Below, piece after piece: positions 16,135-25,007 of a stretch of 64,000 nucleotides of DNA. The position numbers and the translations under genes are program-made. The stretch spans positions 62,001-126,000 of the forward strand of contig JAVJUA010000080.1 in NCBI GenBank assembly GCA_040219935.1, given 5' to 3'. Positions within the stretch are counted from its first letter, which is position 1; each line of letters starts with the position of its first letter. A model generated the notes under the pieces. The model was not told the DNA's origin. It did not search any database and was given only the letters and a program-made list of their open reading frames with translations. Origin of the DNA: UBA7803 sp040219935 (lineage in GTDB: Bacteria; Pseudomonadota; Gammaproteobacteria; Pseudomonadales; Azotimanducaceae).

Positions 16135-16806
16135 CTACGACGTCGTTGCACACCGTTTGTCGAACAGTAGCAGACGCTTGTCGCCGAGCCGGTGCACACA
16201 CAGCGACTGCGAGAACGACTTGGTCGGCAGCCGCCCGGGCCGCAGCAGCCCCCGCTCGGCGCACCAGGGCTGGATCAGCAGCGGCATGGGATAAAGGAGC
16301 CGCGCATCGCAGAGCTGGGCGAAGCCGAGCTCGCCCATCAGCACGCACAGCAGCAGGTCTTTGCTGCGACAGCCGTGCAGGCGGAATCGCGCTTCCGGGT
16401 CGGCGGCATGCCACCGCGTGGTGGGCGGATGCAGCACCAGCAGGCCCGGCGCCCTCAGGGTCTGTCGACACAGCAGCTCCAGCGCCCGGCGGCGATGCGC
16501 ATGATCCAGGATGAAGGCGCCGCTGGTTTCGGCATGCCGGATCAGCACCACCGGCGTCTCCGGCGACGCCAACGGTTCTCCGTAGGCCTTCGACATGGCT
16601 GTACGCACATCGTTTTCGAACAGAGCGGCCATGATGTCGTTCAGCAGCGGACTTTGCCCGATGGTCGGGACTTGCCCTGCGGGCTTACCTGCACGCCGCG
16701 TTCCCGCGAAGCGTTCGCCCAGGGCATCAATGCGGAACGGCGCGTTGCGCGCTGACGATCCGGCAGCCGCTGAATCGATTGCGGTCTGCGAGGCGATAGG
16801 CGGCAT
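16135..16806 (-). CDS. Hypothetical protein, unrecognised
   Basis: A 223-residue frame with no family I recognise. It has an Ala/Arg-rich start, a central helical part with AMSKAYGEPL and VVLIRHAETSGAF, and a C-terminal part rich in Leu and Cys (ALELLCRQTL, LLLCVLMGELGFAQLCDARL). No signal peptide or clear membrane segment. Codon use looks ordinary and it fills the interval between the lysine-rich gene and msrB, so it is likely coding, but the precise start (ATG 16806 or a later Met such as that of MAALFENDVRTAMSKAYGEP) is uncertain. Confidence 0.5.
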   Translation of the reverse strand: MPPIASQTAIDSAAAGSSARNAPFRIDALGERFAGTRRAGKPAGQVPTIGQSPLLNDIMAALFENDVRTAMSKAYGEPLASPETPVVLIRHAETSGAFILDHAHRRRALELLCRQTLRAPGLLVLHPPTTRWHAADPEARFRLHGCRSKDLLLCVLMGELGFAQLCDARLLYPMPLLIQPWCAERGLLRPGRLPTKSFSQSLCVHRLGDKRLLLFDKRCATTS

Positions 16807-17032
16807 GACCTGAATCCCGCACCTGGAATTCGACCCAAGCTAACGCCGGCCGGCCGCGACGTCTCTACCTCGAATGCGGTATCCGGTGTGAGAGATTGGC
16901 CATGGTCGGCCGGTGCAGACGGTGCCGGCCTGGTACCGACGCCGCTGCCTCCCCGGGCACCAATTCTGAGCTGTGGAACATCGCCGGCCGGGGCGGGTCG
17001 AACCCTCCGCCAAGGCTACTACGAGACTCGAT

Positions 17033-17569
17033 ATGGTTCGTCGCAAACTGCTGAGCGTGCTGGGTGCCGGCCCCCTGCTCACGTTGCTGCCCGGGCTCTC
17101 CCGCGCCACGAACGCGGGCGACGGCGACGCTGCTGATGCGGCGGCAACGGGCTTCGAGCCCCTGAAGCGCTCAAAGACCGAGTGGCGTCAGATCCTGCCT
17201 GCCGACCGCTACCGTGTGCTGTTCGACGAAGACACCGAGCGCCCGCACAGCAGCCCGCTCGATAAGCAGTATGACCCCGGCACCTATGTCTGCGCCGCCT
17301 GCTACCTGCCGTTGTTCGAGTCCGAGCACAAGTACGACAGCGGCACCGGCTGGCCGAGCTTCACCCAGCCCATCGCCGGCCACATGGGAACGAAGACCGA
17401 CTACAAGCTGATCTGGCCGCGCACGGAGTACCACTGCGCCCGCTGCGGCGGGCACCAGGGCCACGTCTTCAACGATGGACCGAAGCCCCGGGGCGAGCGC
17501 TGGTGCAACAACGGGCTGGCGCTGATCTTCGTGCCGCAAGGCGAGCCGCTGCCGGCGTTGAGGACCTGA
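17033..17569 (+). CDS. msrB: Exported peptide-methionine (R)-S-oxide reductase
   Basis: A 178-residue MsrB with an N-terminal signal (MVRRKLLSVLGAGPLLTLLP), which has a twin-arginine-like start, so it should act in the periplasm. The MsrB fold is clear: YVCAACYLPLF and YHCARCGGHQGHVFNDGP supply the four zinc cysteines, GTGWPSF binds the sulfoxide, and RWCNNGLALIF carries the catalytic Cys. ATG 17033 is chosen because the signal starts there; an earlier in-frame ATG would prepend 20 non-signal residues. msrA follows two bases after the stop. Confidence 0.9.
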   Translation: MVRRKLLSVLGAGPLLTLLPGLSRATNAGDGDAADAAATGFEPLKRSKTEWRQILPADRYRVLFDEDTERPHSSPLDKQYDPGTYVCAACYLPLFESEHKYDSGTGWPSFTQPIAGHMGTKTDYKLIWPRTEYHCARCGGHQGHVFNDGPKPRGERWCNNGLALIFVPQGEPLPALRT

Positions 17570-17571
17570 CG

Positions 17572-18195
17572 ATGCTGACGAACCGACTTCGCGCCGGCGC
17601 GAGGCACTGTGCCGCGCTGCTGCTGCTCGCACTCACCGCCGCCGGCGCCGTCGCCGGCGAGCAGGAGGCCAAGGCGATCTTCGCCGGCGGCTGCTTCTGG
17701 TGCATGGAACCGCCCTACGACAAGCTCGAGGGCGTGAAGTCGACGGTCTCCGGTTACATCGGCGGCAGCGTCGAGAACCCGACCTACGAGCAGGTGACCC
17801 GTGGTACCACCGGTCACGCCGAGGCCGTGGAGGTGACCTACGACCCCGCCCGGGTCGACTACGCAACGCTGCTGCGCGTGTTCTGGCGCAACATCGACCC
17901 GGTCACGGCGAACAGGCAGTTCTGTGACGGCGGCACTCAGTACCGGTCCGCCATCTTCTACCTGAATGCCGAGCAGCAGGCTGCCGCCGAAGCGTCGCTT
18001 GCGGCGCTCGAGCGCTCCGGGCGCTTTTCCCAGCCCATCGTGACCGAGATCGTCCCGGCCGGGACGTTCTACCCGGCTGAGGACTACCATCAGAACTACT
18101 ACGAGAAGAATCCGATTCGCTACAAGTTCTACCGCTACAATTGTGGCCGCGACCAGCGTCTGGCGGAGCTCTGGGGTGACGAAGCGGGCGGCTGA
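17572..18195 (+). CDS. msrA: Exported peptide-methionine (S)-S-oxide reductase
   Basis: A 207-residue MsrA. The first 24 residues form a Sec signal (LLLLALTAAGAVAGE) and the mature enzyme begins with the catalytic GGCFWCMEPPYD. YEQVTRGTTGHAEAVEVTYD and AEDYHQNYY are further family signatures. It reduces the S epimer of methionine sulfoxide, the partner of the adjoining MsrB for the R epimer. The two genes are two bases apart, so they form a single periplasmic protein-repair unit. The reductant, probably a membrane thiol-disulfide carrier, is not encoded in the window. Confidence 0.93.
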   Translation: MLTNRLRAGARHCAALLLLALTAAGAVAGEQEAKAIFAGGCFWCMEPPYDKLEGVKSTVSGYIGGSVENPTYEQVTRGTTGHAEAVEVTYDPARVDYATLLRVFWRNIDPVTANRQFCDGGTQYRSAIFYLNAEQQAAAEASLAALERSGRFSQPIVTEIVPAGTFYPAEDYHQNYYEKNPIRYKFYRYNCGRDQRLAELWGDEAGG

Positions 18196-18231
18196 GCCGC
18201 CCATCATCGACCACAGACCCGGAGACACATC

Positions 18232-18741
18232 ATGGATCCCAGGCTGCAAGAGCTTCTCGACAAGCAGGCCATTCAAGAAGTGCTGCTTCGCTACGGCCGC
18301 ACCCAGGACTGGCTGGATACCCCTGGCCAGAACAGCTGCTTCTGGCCGGACGCCGAGATCGACTTCGGCTTCTTCAGGGGCAACGGCGCCGACTGGGTCG
18401 CCCACGTCATGCCACACGAGGCGGAGGCGTTACGGCGCTGGCACATGAGCACGGCCATCATGATCAAGGTGGATGGCGACCATGCCACGGCGGAGTGCTA
18501 CGGGATTGCGGTGGGCACCGCCGATATCGGCGGCGGCCAGCTGCAGGACAGCATGTACGGCGGGCGCTATCTCGACGAGCTGGAGCGGCGTGACGGCGAG
18601 TGGCGTATCTCCAAGCGCACCTACATCCTGGACTGGGCGCAGCAGTTTCCCAACTCGCTGCAGGCGGCCACCGGCGAAGCCTTCCCGCTGAACATCCTGA
18701 CCATCAGCGAGCCCGGTCACCCGCGATATCGGCCGTTGTAG
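18232..18741 (+). CDS. SnoaL-like (NTF2-fold) protein
   Basis: A 169-residue protein with a SnoaL_4-type start (LDKQAIQEVLLRYGRTQDWL) and an NTF2-like alpha+beta core. Members are ring hydroxylating beta-like subunits, dehydratases or isomerases acting on polyketide, steroid or aromatic compounds; the exact role cannot be read. The gene lies 36 bases downstream of msrA and may be co-transcribed, though no functional link is evident. It converges with the APC permease. Confidence 0.8.
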   Translation: MDPRLQELLDKQAIQEVLLRYGRTQDWLDTPGQNSCFWPDAEIDFGFFRGNGADWVAHVMPHEAEALRRWHMSTAIMIKVDGDHATAECYGIAVGTADIGGGQLQDSMYGGRYLDELERRDGEWRISKRTYILDWAQQFPNSLQAATGEAFPLNILTISEPGHPRYRPL

Positions 18742-18790
18742 GCTCGCTCGGAAGCGCTTGCTCGCGCGTCAGGCTCGCGGCACTCCGAGG

Positions 18791-20026
18791 TCAGACGATC
18801 AGCGACACCAGCTCGTGGAGCACCAGTGCGACGCAGAGCGCGCAGCCGATCAGCGGCAGCGCGCGGGGGCATTCGAACGCGCCGTCGGGGGGGCGGCTGT
18901 GGGACTTCAGACGCCACAGCGCCAGGTTCGCCAGCGTGAACACCACGAGCACCAGCAGCGAGGTGGTACGCGCGAGCCCGGCGAGATGACCGTACGCCGC
19001 CAGCACCAGCACCACCGTCCCGACCGCCGCGGTGGCAAGTAGGGGCGTGCGCGTCGTCGGGTGCACCCGGCCCAGCCACCCGGGCATCTGGCCTCGCTGC
19101 GCCAGGCCGTAGAGCACGCGGGAGGCCATCACCATCTGCACCAGCGCGCCATTGATGATGGCGATCATGGCGACGACGCCGATCAGCACCCCGGGCCTGC
19201 CGGTGTGGACTTCGTAGACAGCGGCCAGCGGCGCGGTGGTGGCCGCCAGCGCTGCCGGGGGCATGGCCAGCAGCGCGGTCACCATCAGCAGCAGGTACAG
19301 GACGGTGGTGATGGCCAGGGTGGCGAGGATCGCCCGGGGCAGGGTGCGGCGCACGTCCTTGATTTCCTCGGCGACGTCGACCATGTCCTCGAAGCCGATG
19401 AAGGCGTAGAAGGCCAGGGTCACCCCGAGCAGCAGTGCGGCCGCGTCGATGTGGCTGTCGGCACCCGGCAGGAACTCGCGCCAGCGGGACGGCAGGCTGG
19501 CCAGCTCGCCGACGCCCAGGCCCACGATCACCAGCAGCCCGCCGACCTCGACAAGCGTGATGAGCGCGGCCACGGCCACCGACTGGGCGATGCCCCAGGC
19601 GGCGATCCCCGCCAGGCCGAGCGCCGTCACGCCGATCACGGCGAAGCGCGGTGCAGGCAGGTAGCTGGCCAGGTAGCCGGCGAAGGCGTTGACCAGGGCG
19701 GCCGCAGAGACCACGCCGGCGGCGGTTACCAGCAGCCCGACGATCCTGGCCAGGTCCCTGCGGCCGAATCCCTGCTGCACGTACAGGGCCGCGCCGGCGG
19801 CCTGCGGGAACCGGGCGGAGAGCTCGGCGAACGAGCAGGCAGTGAAGCCGGCCACCAGCGCGGCGAGCAGGAAAGACAGTGGCGCCCCGTAGCCGGCGAT
19901 GCCGGCGATCTCGCCGGCGAGCGCATAGATGCCGGCGCCGATGGTGGTGCCGAGGCCGTAGAGGGTGAGCAGCGGCAGATTGAGCACCCGGCGGAGCCGC
20001 TGCGGCGAACGGGGGTCGGTCGGCAT
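18791..20026 (-). CDS. APC-superfamily amino acid permease
   Basis: A 411-residue permease with about twelve helices. The first helix carries the APC signature (LYGLGTTIGAGIYALAGEIA) for the unwound substrate site and the second ends in SFAELSARFPQAAGA. FYAFIGFEDMVDVAEEIKD is the conserved sixth-helix region. Substrate is probably an amino acid, amine or related compound. Length is slightly shorter than typical twelve-helix APC members. It is divergent from the M28 peptidase gene, which might supply amino acids, but this is only positional. Confidence 0.87.
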   Translation of the reverse strand: MPTDPRSPQRLRRVLNLPLLTLYGLGTTIGAGIYALAGEIAGIAGYGAPLSFLLAALVAGFTACSFAELSARFPQAAGAALYVQQGFGRRDLARIVGLLVTAAGVVSAAALVNAFAGYLASYLPAPRFAVIGVTALGLAGIAAWGIAQSVAVAALITLVEVGGLLVIVGLGVGELASLPSRWREFLPGADSHIDAAALLLGVTLAFYAFIGFEDMVDVAEEIKDVRRTLPRAILATLAITTVLYLLLMVTALLAMPPAALAATTAPLAAVYEVHTGRPGVLIGVVAMIAIINGALVQMVMASRVLYGLAQRGQMPGWLGRVHPTTRTPLLATAAVGTVVLVLAAYGHLAGLARTTSLLVLVVFTLANLALWRLKSHSRPPDGAFECPRALPLIGCALCVALVLHELVSLIV

Positions 20027-20205
20027 CGTGCGGCATCCGGCGTGACGTTCGGGTCATGTTGGCGCCAGACCGACGCGGCGGCCAGCCCCGCGGCATGGGC
20101 CTGGATCGCCAGGCGCCGCCCTGGACGGCTGGGCAGCAGAAACACCTTGCGGTGTGGCGCGCCTTGCGCATAAATGAGTAGCAACCTAGGTATCTGAGGC
20201 AGCCG

Positions 20206-22275
20206 ATGGCCGGATCTGCCGTCCTTCGACGTGGCCGTCGCCCGATCGCGATGGCGCTTCTGCTGGGCGCGGTTCTGCCGTCGGCAAACGCCGCGGTGAC
20301 CGCCGTCGAGCAAGAACTCCTTGACCGTATCTACGCGGCCGCCGTGCTCGCCGACATGCGCCGGCTCGCCAAGAGCGCCGATGGGGTCGACCAGGGGGTG
20401 GGTAACGGCTCGGTGGTGGCGGGCAGCCCCGAGGAGCGCGCGCTGGCCGAACACATCGCCAGCCGCTTCGACTCGCTCGGTCTGGAGGTTACGGTCGAGA
20501 CCTTTCCGGTGCGCGAGTACCGCTATGCGCCGCCGCGTCTCGAGGCGAATGGGGAACCCGTCGCGGCCATCAGCCTGCACGCCGCCGGTGCGGTAAGCGG
20601 GCGGCGTGACGGCGTGGCGTTCGCGCTGGGCAACGAAGCGAATGGCACCCGGCTGCGGGCACCGCTGGTGGATGCCGGCGAGGGCTTCGCCGCGGACTAC
20701 GCCCGGGTGGGCGACGTGCGCGGCAAGGCCGTACTGGTGCAGCGCGATCTTCGAGACTGGCCGCCCGCGCAGATCACCGAGGCCGCAAACCAGGGGGCGG
20801 TGGCGGTGGTGTTTCACGATCACCCGTCGTCGGCCGATCGCGTCGACGCGCTGCGCCAGGACAGCATGTGGGCCCACGAGCAGATTCCGGCGGTGGCGAT
20901 CAGCATCGCCTCGGCCCGCGCGCTGCAGGCGCAGCTTGCCGCCGGCCCGGTGATGATCGCGCTCGAGAGCAGCGTCGAGATAGGCGACGGACACTCCCAG
21001 AACGTGCTCGGCACGATACGCGGCAGCGAGCTCCCCGATCAGTGGGTGGTGGTCTCGGGTCACTACGACCGCTGGTTCGAAGGCGGCGTGGACAACGTCA
21101 GCGGCACCGCCGCCGTGCTGGAGATGGCGCGCGTGTTCGCCGAGTCCGGCTCCCGTCCGCGCCGCTCCATGCTGTTTCTCGCGGTCGGCAGCGAGGAGGC
21201 CGGGCTCGCCGACTTCGAACGCGACTGGCTTGCCGGCTCGCACGCCTTCCTGCTGGCGCATCCCGAGGTGTTCCGGCACGCGGCGCTGGTGGCCAACGTC
21301 GACGGCATCGGCTGGCCGGCGCGGAACGCCTGGCTCGGCGCCAGCCCGGATGTGCTGGCGGCGCACGGCCGCATGCTCGAGGATCTGGGGCTGGCTGCTG
21401 ACATCGGCCTGCGGCCCGGCACCAGCAGCGCCATCGACGCCTGGAACTACGCCGTGCTCGGCGGTGCGGCGACCACGCACCTGTTCTCGCTCGACCCCGC
21501 CTACTTCGCCATCTATCACACTCAGGAAGACGTGGTGGTACCCGAGCACTTCACCGAGCTCGAGCGCAACCTGCGCCTGCTGGCCCTCGGCCTCGCGCGC
21601 GCCGCCACGTCGCCCCGCTGGACGCCCGCGCTCGGCGCGCTGGCGGACAGCGTGCGCGCGGGCTTCGCCGCCGACGTCGAGCGCCTGCCGGGGCTCGACA
21701 TGCACGGCCTCGACGCCGCGCTCGACGAGTTTCGTGCCGCCGCGCTGGCGGTGGAGGCGGGGGCCGTTCCCGGCGTCGATGGCGACGCGGCCGATCGCCT
21801 GCTGATGGCGACGCGTCACATGCTGGTGCCCTGGCTCTACGTGGCGGACGCGGATTACACCCAGGCCGTGCGCACCGCCGACCTGGCGGCCCGGGTGGTG
21901 GCGCTGACCGGCGCGCTCGAAGCGCTCGACGGCGGCGATCGCGCGGCCGCGCTCGAGGCCCTGGCCGTGCTGCCGGAGGGCCGGCGCTGCGTGCAGTTGT
22001 CGGCTGCAAGCTACGCCCTCGAGCGCCATTACTGGGCCGGCGAGGGTGGTTGGGCCAGCCGCTTCGGACATCGCGCGCCGCCGCCGCTGCCGGCGTTCGA
22101 GGCGGCATGCCGGGCGCTGCTGTCGGCCGACGCGCCGGACGAGGCCATCGAGGCGGGGCTCGACGCCGCGCGCACCGAGGCGCTGTTCGCGGCGTCCGGC
22201 GCGCTGGCGCTGGTCTCGGCCAAGCTGCGTGCTGCGGCAGGCCAACTCCGGCAGGCGGGGCGGACGTCCAGATGA
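20206..22275 (+). CDS. Exported M28-family zinc peptidase with PA domain
   Basis: A 689-residue exported protein. A signal peptide (ALLLGAVLPSANA) is followed by a helical N-terminus and a protease-associated domain (about residues 130-250), then the M28 catalytic core. Zinc ligands are visible as VVSGHYDRW (His), GGVDNVSGT (bridging Asp), GSEEAGLAD (catalytic Glu and ligand Glu), NVDGIG (Asp) and AIYHTQEDVV (His). Such enzymes cut N-terminal residues or glutamate carboxypeptidase-type substrates. A GAGG site lies eight bases before the ATG. The C-terminal 200 residues are a helical extension. The TonB receptor follows after 65 bases, suggesting peptide breakdown and import together. Confidence 0.88.
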   Translation: MAGSAVLRRGRRPIAMALLLGAVLPSANAAVTAVEQELLDRIYAAAVLADMRRLAKSADGVDQGVGNGSVVAGSPEERALAEHIASRFDSLGLEVTVETFPVREYRYAPPRLEANGEPVAAISLHAAGAVSGRRDGVAFALGNEANGTRLRAPLVDAGEGFAADYARVGDVRGKAVLVQRDLRDWPPAQITEAANQGAVAVVFHDHPSSADRVDALRQDSMWAHEQIPAVAISIASARALQAQLAAGPVMIALESSVEIGDGHSQNVLGTIRGSELPDQWVVVSGHYDRWFEGGVDNVSGTAAVLEMARVFAESGSRPRRSMLFLAVGSEEAGLADFERDWLAGSHAFLLAHPEVFRHAALVANVDGIGWPARNAWLGASPDVLAAHGRMLEDLGLAADIGLRPGTSSAIDAWNYAVLGGAATTHLFSLDPAYFAIYHTQEDVVVPEHFTELERNLRLLALGLARAATSPRWTPALGALADSVRAGFAADVERLPGLDMHGLDAALDEFRAAALAVEAGAVPGVDGDAADRLLMATRHMLVPWLYVADADYTQAVRTADLAARVVALTGALEALDGGDRAAALEALAVLPEGRRCVQLSAASYALERHYWAGEGGWASRFGHRAPPPLPAFEAACRALLSADAPDEAIEAGLDAARTEALFAASGALALVSAKLRAAAGQLRQAGRTSR

Positions 22276-22340
22276 TCGAGGGCGAGCAGCCGCTGCTCGC
22301 CCATCCGGATTCGAGGGGAGTCAGAAGATCGGGAGGCAAG

Positions 22341-25007
22341 ATGGCCAGGAAAACGGGCAGGATCGGGGCGGGGCAGAGCGCGCGGTGGCGCGGCTGCGAG
22401 AGGCTGGTTGTGGCGTTGGCGGCGGCCGCCCTGCTGCCGGCGGCGCATGCGGCGCCGGCGCCGTCGAGCGGGGTGATCGAAGAGGTGATCGTCACCGCCA
22501 CGCGGCGCAGCGAGGCGGTCACCGACGTACCGATCAGCGTGAGCTGGATCGGCGATGAGGAGATGCAGCAGCGGGGCGCCCGCCAGTTCGACGACCTGGT
22601 GCGTCTGACCCCGGGCCTCAACCTCACCCGGGGGTCGTTCACCGGCTCCAGCCAGATCGCCATCCGCGGCATCTCGTCGGACGCCGGCTCCGGCACCACC
22701 GGCCTGTACATCGACGATACTCCGATCCAGGTGCGCAACATGGGCTTCGGCGCCGGCAACGCGTTCCCGGGCCTGTTCGACATCGAGCGGGTCGAGGTGC
22801 TGCGCGGCCCCCAGGGCACGCTGTTCGGTGCGGGCTCGGAAGGCGGCACGGTGCGCTTCATCCAGACCCAGCCCAGCCTCGACGAGGCCAGCGGCACGGC
22901 GCGCGCCGAGCTTGGCAGCATCGACAACGGCGACACCTCCTGGGAGACCGGCGTCGCCTACGGCATGCCCCTGTCGGATCGCGTGGCGATTCGCGGCAGC
23001 GCCTACCTGCGCCGCGACGGCGGCTTCATCGATGCCCTCGGCGGCACCTACGAGATCGTCGACCCGACGGGCGAGAGCTACGGCGACTCGGTGCGCTTCA
23101 CGCCGACCACGACGTACGAGAAGGACATCAACTGGTCAGAGACCCAGGCCTACCGCCTGGCGCTCAAGTTCGCCGCCACCGACAACCTCACCATCACGCC
23201 GTCGGTTTTCTATCAGAAGGTGGAGAACAACGACGGCGCCTCGAGCTACGAGCTTGCCCTGTCGGACGTGGGCGACGCGGACTATGCGCGGCCGCACCAT
23301 GTGCAGGGCGCGCCCGGCACCGTCTACACCTTTCCCAACACCGCGGAGACGGTGACCCTGAATGCCATGTCCGCGCCGGAGGACCAGAAGGGCGAGGACG
23401 AGTTCACGCTCTACGCCCTGGCGCTCGACTGGAACTTCGGCTGGGGGCAGCTCTTCTCCAACACCTCGTACTTCGACCGTGAGCAGTTCCAGTGGGCCGA
23501 CTACACGAAGGGGTACGCCGCTTTCTACGCGCCCGAGTACTTCCTCGAGGCGGACGGCGTCACCTCCACCGGCACCTATGTGCCGGAAGGCTGGAAGGGC
23601 ATGTCGCAGTACAACAACGCGCAGCAGAACTGGGTGCAGGAAGTGCGGCTGCAGTCGGCGGACGACGAGCGCCTGCGCTGGGTGGTCGGGGCCTTCTGGT
23701 CGGATATGGAGCAGAAGGCGCAGCAGCCCATCAACCACAACTTCCTGATCGGCGCATCGTGGCTCGGCTTCTACCCCACCGCCTTCGGCTTCGGCTACTT
23801 CGCCACGGACGACGGCGAGCCGTTCGGTCCCGGGTCCACGGCGCTGCAGAACTTCTTCGGCGACAACACCCTGCCGAACGCCGTGATCTTCTTCGGCGAG
23901 TGGGCCATGCAGGAGGAGCAGCTCGCCGGCTTCGCCCAGGTGGACTTCGACATCACCCCCACGGTCACCGTGACCGCAGGTCTGCGGGCGTCGCGCACCG
24001 AGCTCGACTTCGAGGCGGCCTACCTGGCGCCCGAGAACAACGCCAACGCGCCGTTCGGCTTTCCGTGCGCCGACCCGCTCGACTGCACCTTCGGCACCGG
24101 CGCCTCGGCGCCTTCCTATCCCGCGTCCGCTTCGAGCTCCAACGAGACCGCCTACACGCCCAAGTTCGGCATTTCCTGGAAGCCCACCGACGATCATCTG
24201 ATCTACGCCAGCGCCGCCAAGGGCTTCCGTCCCGCGGGGGCTTCGCTGCGGGCGCCCGCCGTCTGCGACTTCGACCTGGTCGAGAACGGCTACGTGGACG
24301 ACGACGGCAATCCGGTGCAGCCGGAGACCTTCGGCTCGGACACGGTGTGGAGCTACGAGATCGGCGCCAAGAGCCAGCTCCTGGGCGGCCGGCTGGTGGT
24401 GGACGGCAGCGTCTACCGGATCAAGTGGAAGGACATTCAATCGAACGTCAGCCTGCCTAACTGCGCCTACAACTTCGTCGACAACCTGGGCGACGCAACG
24501 TCCACCGGCTTCGACGTCGCCGTGCAGTTCCTGGTGGCCGAGGGCCTGCTGCTGACCGGCGCCTACGGCTACAACGACCCGAAGTACGACGACGACGCCA
24601 CCTCGCCCGGCGGCGTGGTGATCTACGCCGAGGACGCCGCTGTGGCGGACGCCGGCCCCCCCAGGACCCTGTCGCTCAGCGTCGACTACGCGCGCAGCTT
24701 CGGTGCCTGGGAAGGCTACGGCCGGGTCGACTACACGTGGTCGGACGAGCTGCGCCGGGTCGGCAGCCTGGTTTCGTCGAACCCGTTCTACGATCCGCGC
24801 CTGAAGCCGGCCGAGGCTTTCGGGCTCGCGAACGTGCGTCTCGGTGGCCGCTATGGCAACTACGATCTGTCGCTGTTCGTGCTGAACCTGACCAACGAGT
24901 CGCCGCGCCGCGAGCTGTTCGCCGGCTCCTACTACGATCCTCAGGACTGGGAGGACGTGGCGCTGCGGCCGCGAACCTGGGGGCTGACGGTCTCCTGGCG
25001 CAACTGA
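22341..25007 (+). CDS. TonB-dependent outer-membrane receptor
   Basis: An 888-residue receptor. After a signal peptide (LAAAALLPAAHA) comes a TonB box EEVIVTATRR (about residues 47-56), a plug domain (VPISVSWIG; IEVLRGPQGTLFGAGSEGGT region) and a 22-strand barrel ending in GLTVSWRN. The plug and barrel style is that of the siderophore/unknown-ligand TBDRs abundant in marine and oligotrophic proteobacteria. GGGAGG sits just before ATG 22341; an in-frame extension to 22050 runs over the peptidase gene and is rejected. Its last 67 bases overlap, on the opposite strand, the end of a methyltransferase gene. Confidence 0.93.
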   Translation: MARKTGRIGAGQSARWRGCERLVVALAAAALLPAAHAAPAPSSGVIEEVIVTATRRSEAVTDVPISVSWIGDEEMQQRGARQFDDLVRLTPGLNLTRGSFTGSSQIAIRGISSDAGSGTTGLYIDDTPIQVRNMGFGAGNAFPGLFDIERVEVLRGPQGTLFGAGSEGGTVRFIQTQPSLDEASGTARAELGSIDNGDTSWETGVAYGMPLSDRVAIRGSAYLRRDGGFIDALGGTYEIVDPTGESYGDSVRFTPTTTYEKDINWSETQAYRLALKFAATDNLTITPSVFYQKVENNDGASSYELALSDVGDADYARPHHVQGAPGTVYTFPNTAETVTLNAMSAPEDQKGEDEFTLYALALDWNFGWGQLFSNTSYFDREQFQWADYTKGYAAFYAPEYFLEADGVTSTGTYVPEGWKGMSQYNNAQQNWVQEVRLQSADDERLRWVVGAFWSDMEQKAQQPINHNFLIGASWLGFYPTAFGFGYFATDDGEPFGPGSTALQNFFGDNTLPNAVIFFGEWAMQEEQLAGFAQVDFDITPTVTVTAGLRASRTELDFEAAYLAPENNANAPFGFPCADPLDCTFGTGASAPSYPASASSSNETAYTPKFGISWKPTDDHLIYASAAKGFRPAGASLRAPAVCDFDLVENGYVDDDGNPVQPETFGSDTVWSYEIGAKSQLLGGRLVVDGSVYRIKWKDIQSNVSLPNCAYNFVDNLGDATSTGFDVAVQFLVAEGLLLTGAYGYNDPKYDDDATSPGGVVIYAEDAAVADAGPPRTLSLSVDYARSFGAWEGYGRVDYTWSDELRRVGSLVSSNPFYDPRLKPAEAFGLANVRLGGRYGNYDLSLFVLNLTNESPRRELFAGSYYDPQDWEDVALRPRTWGLTVSWRN

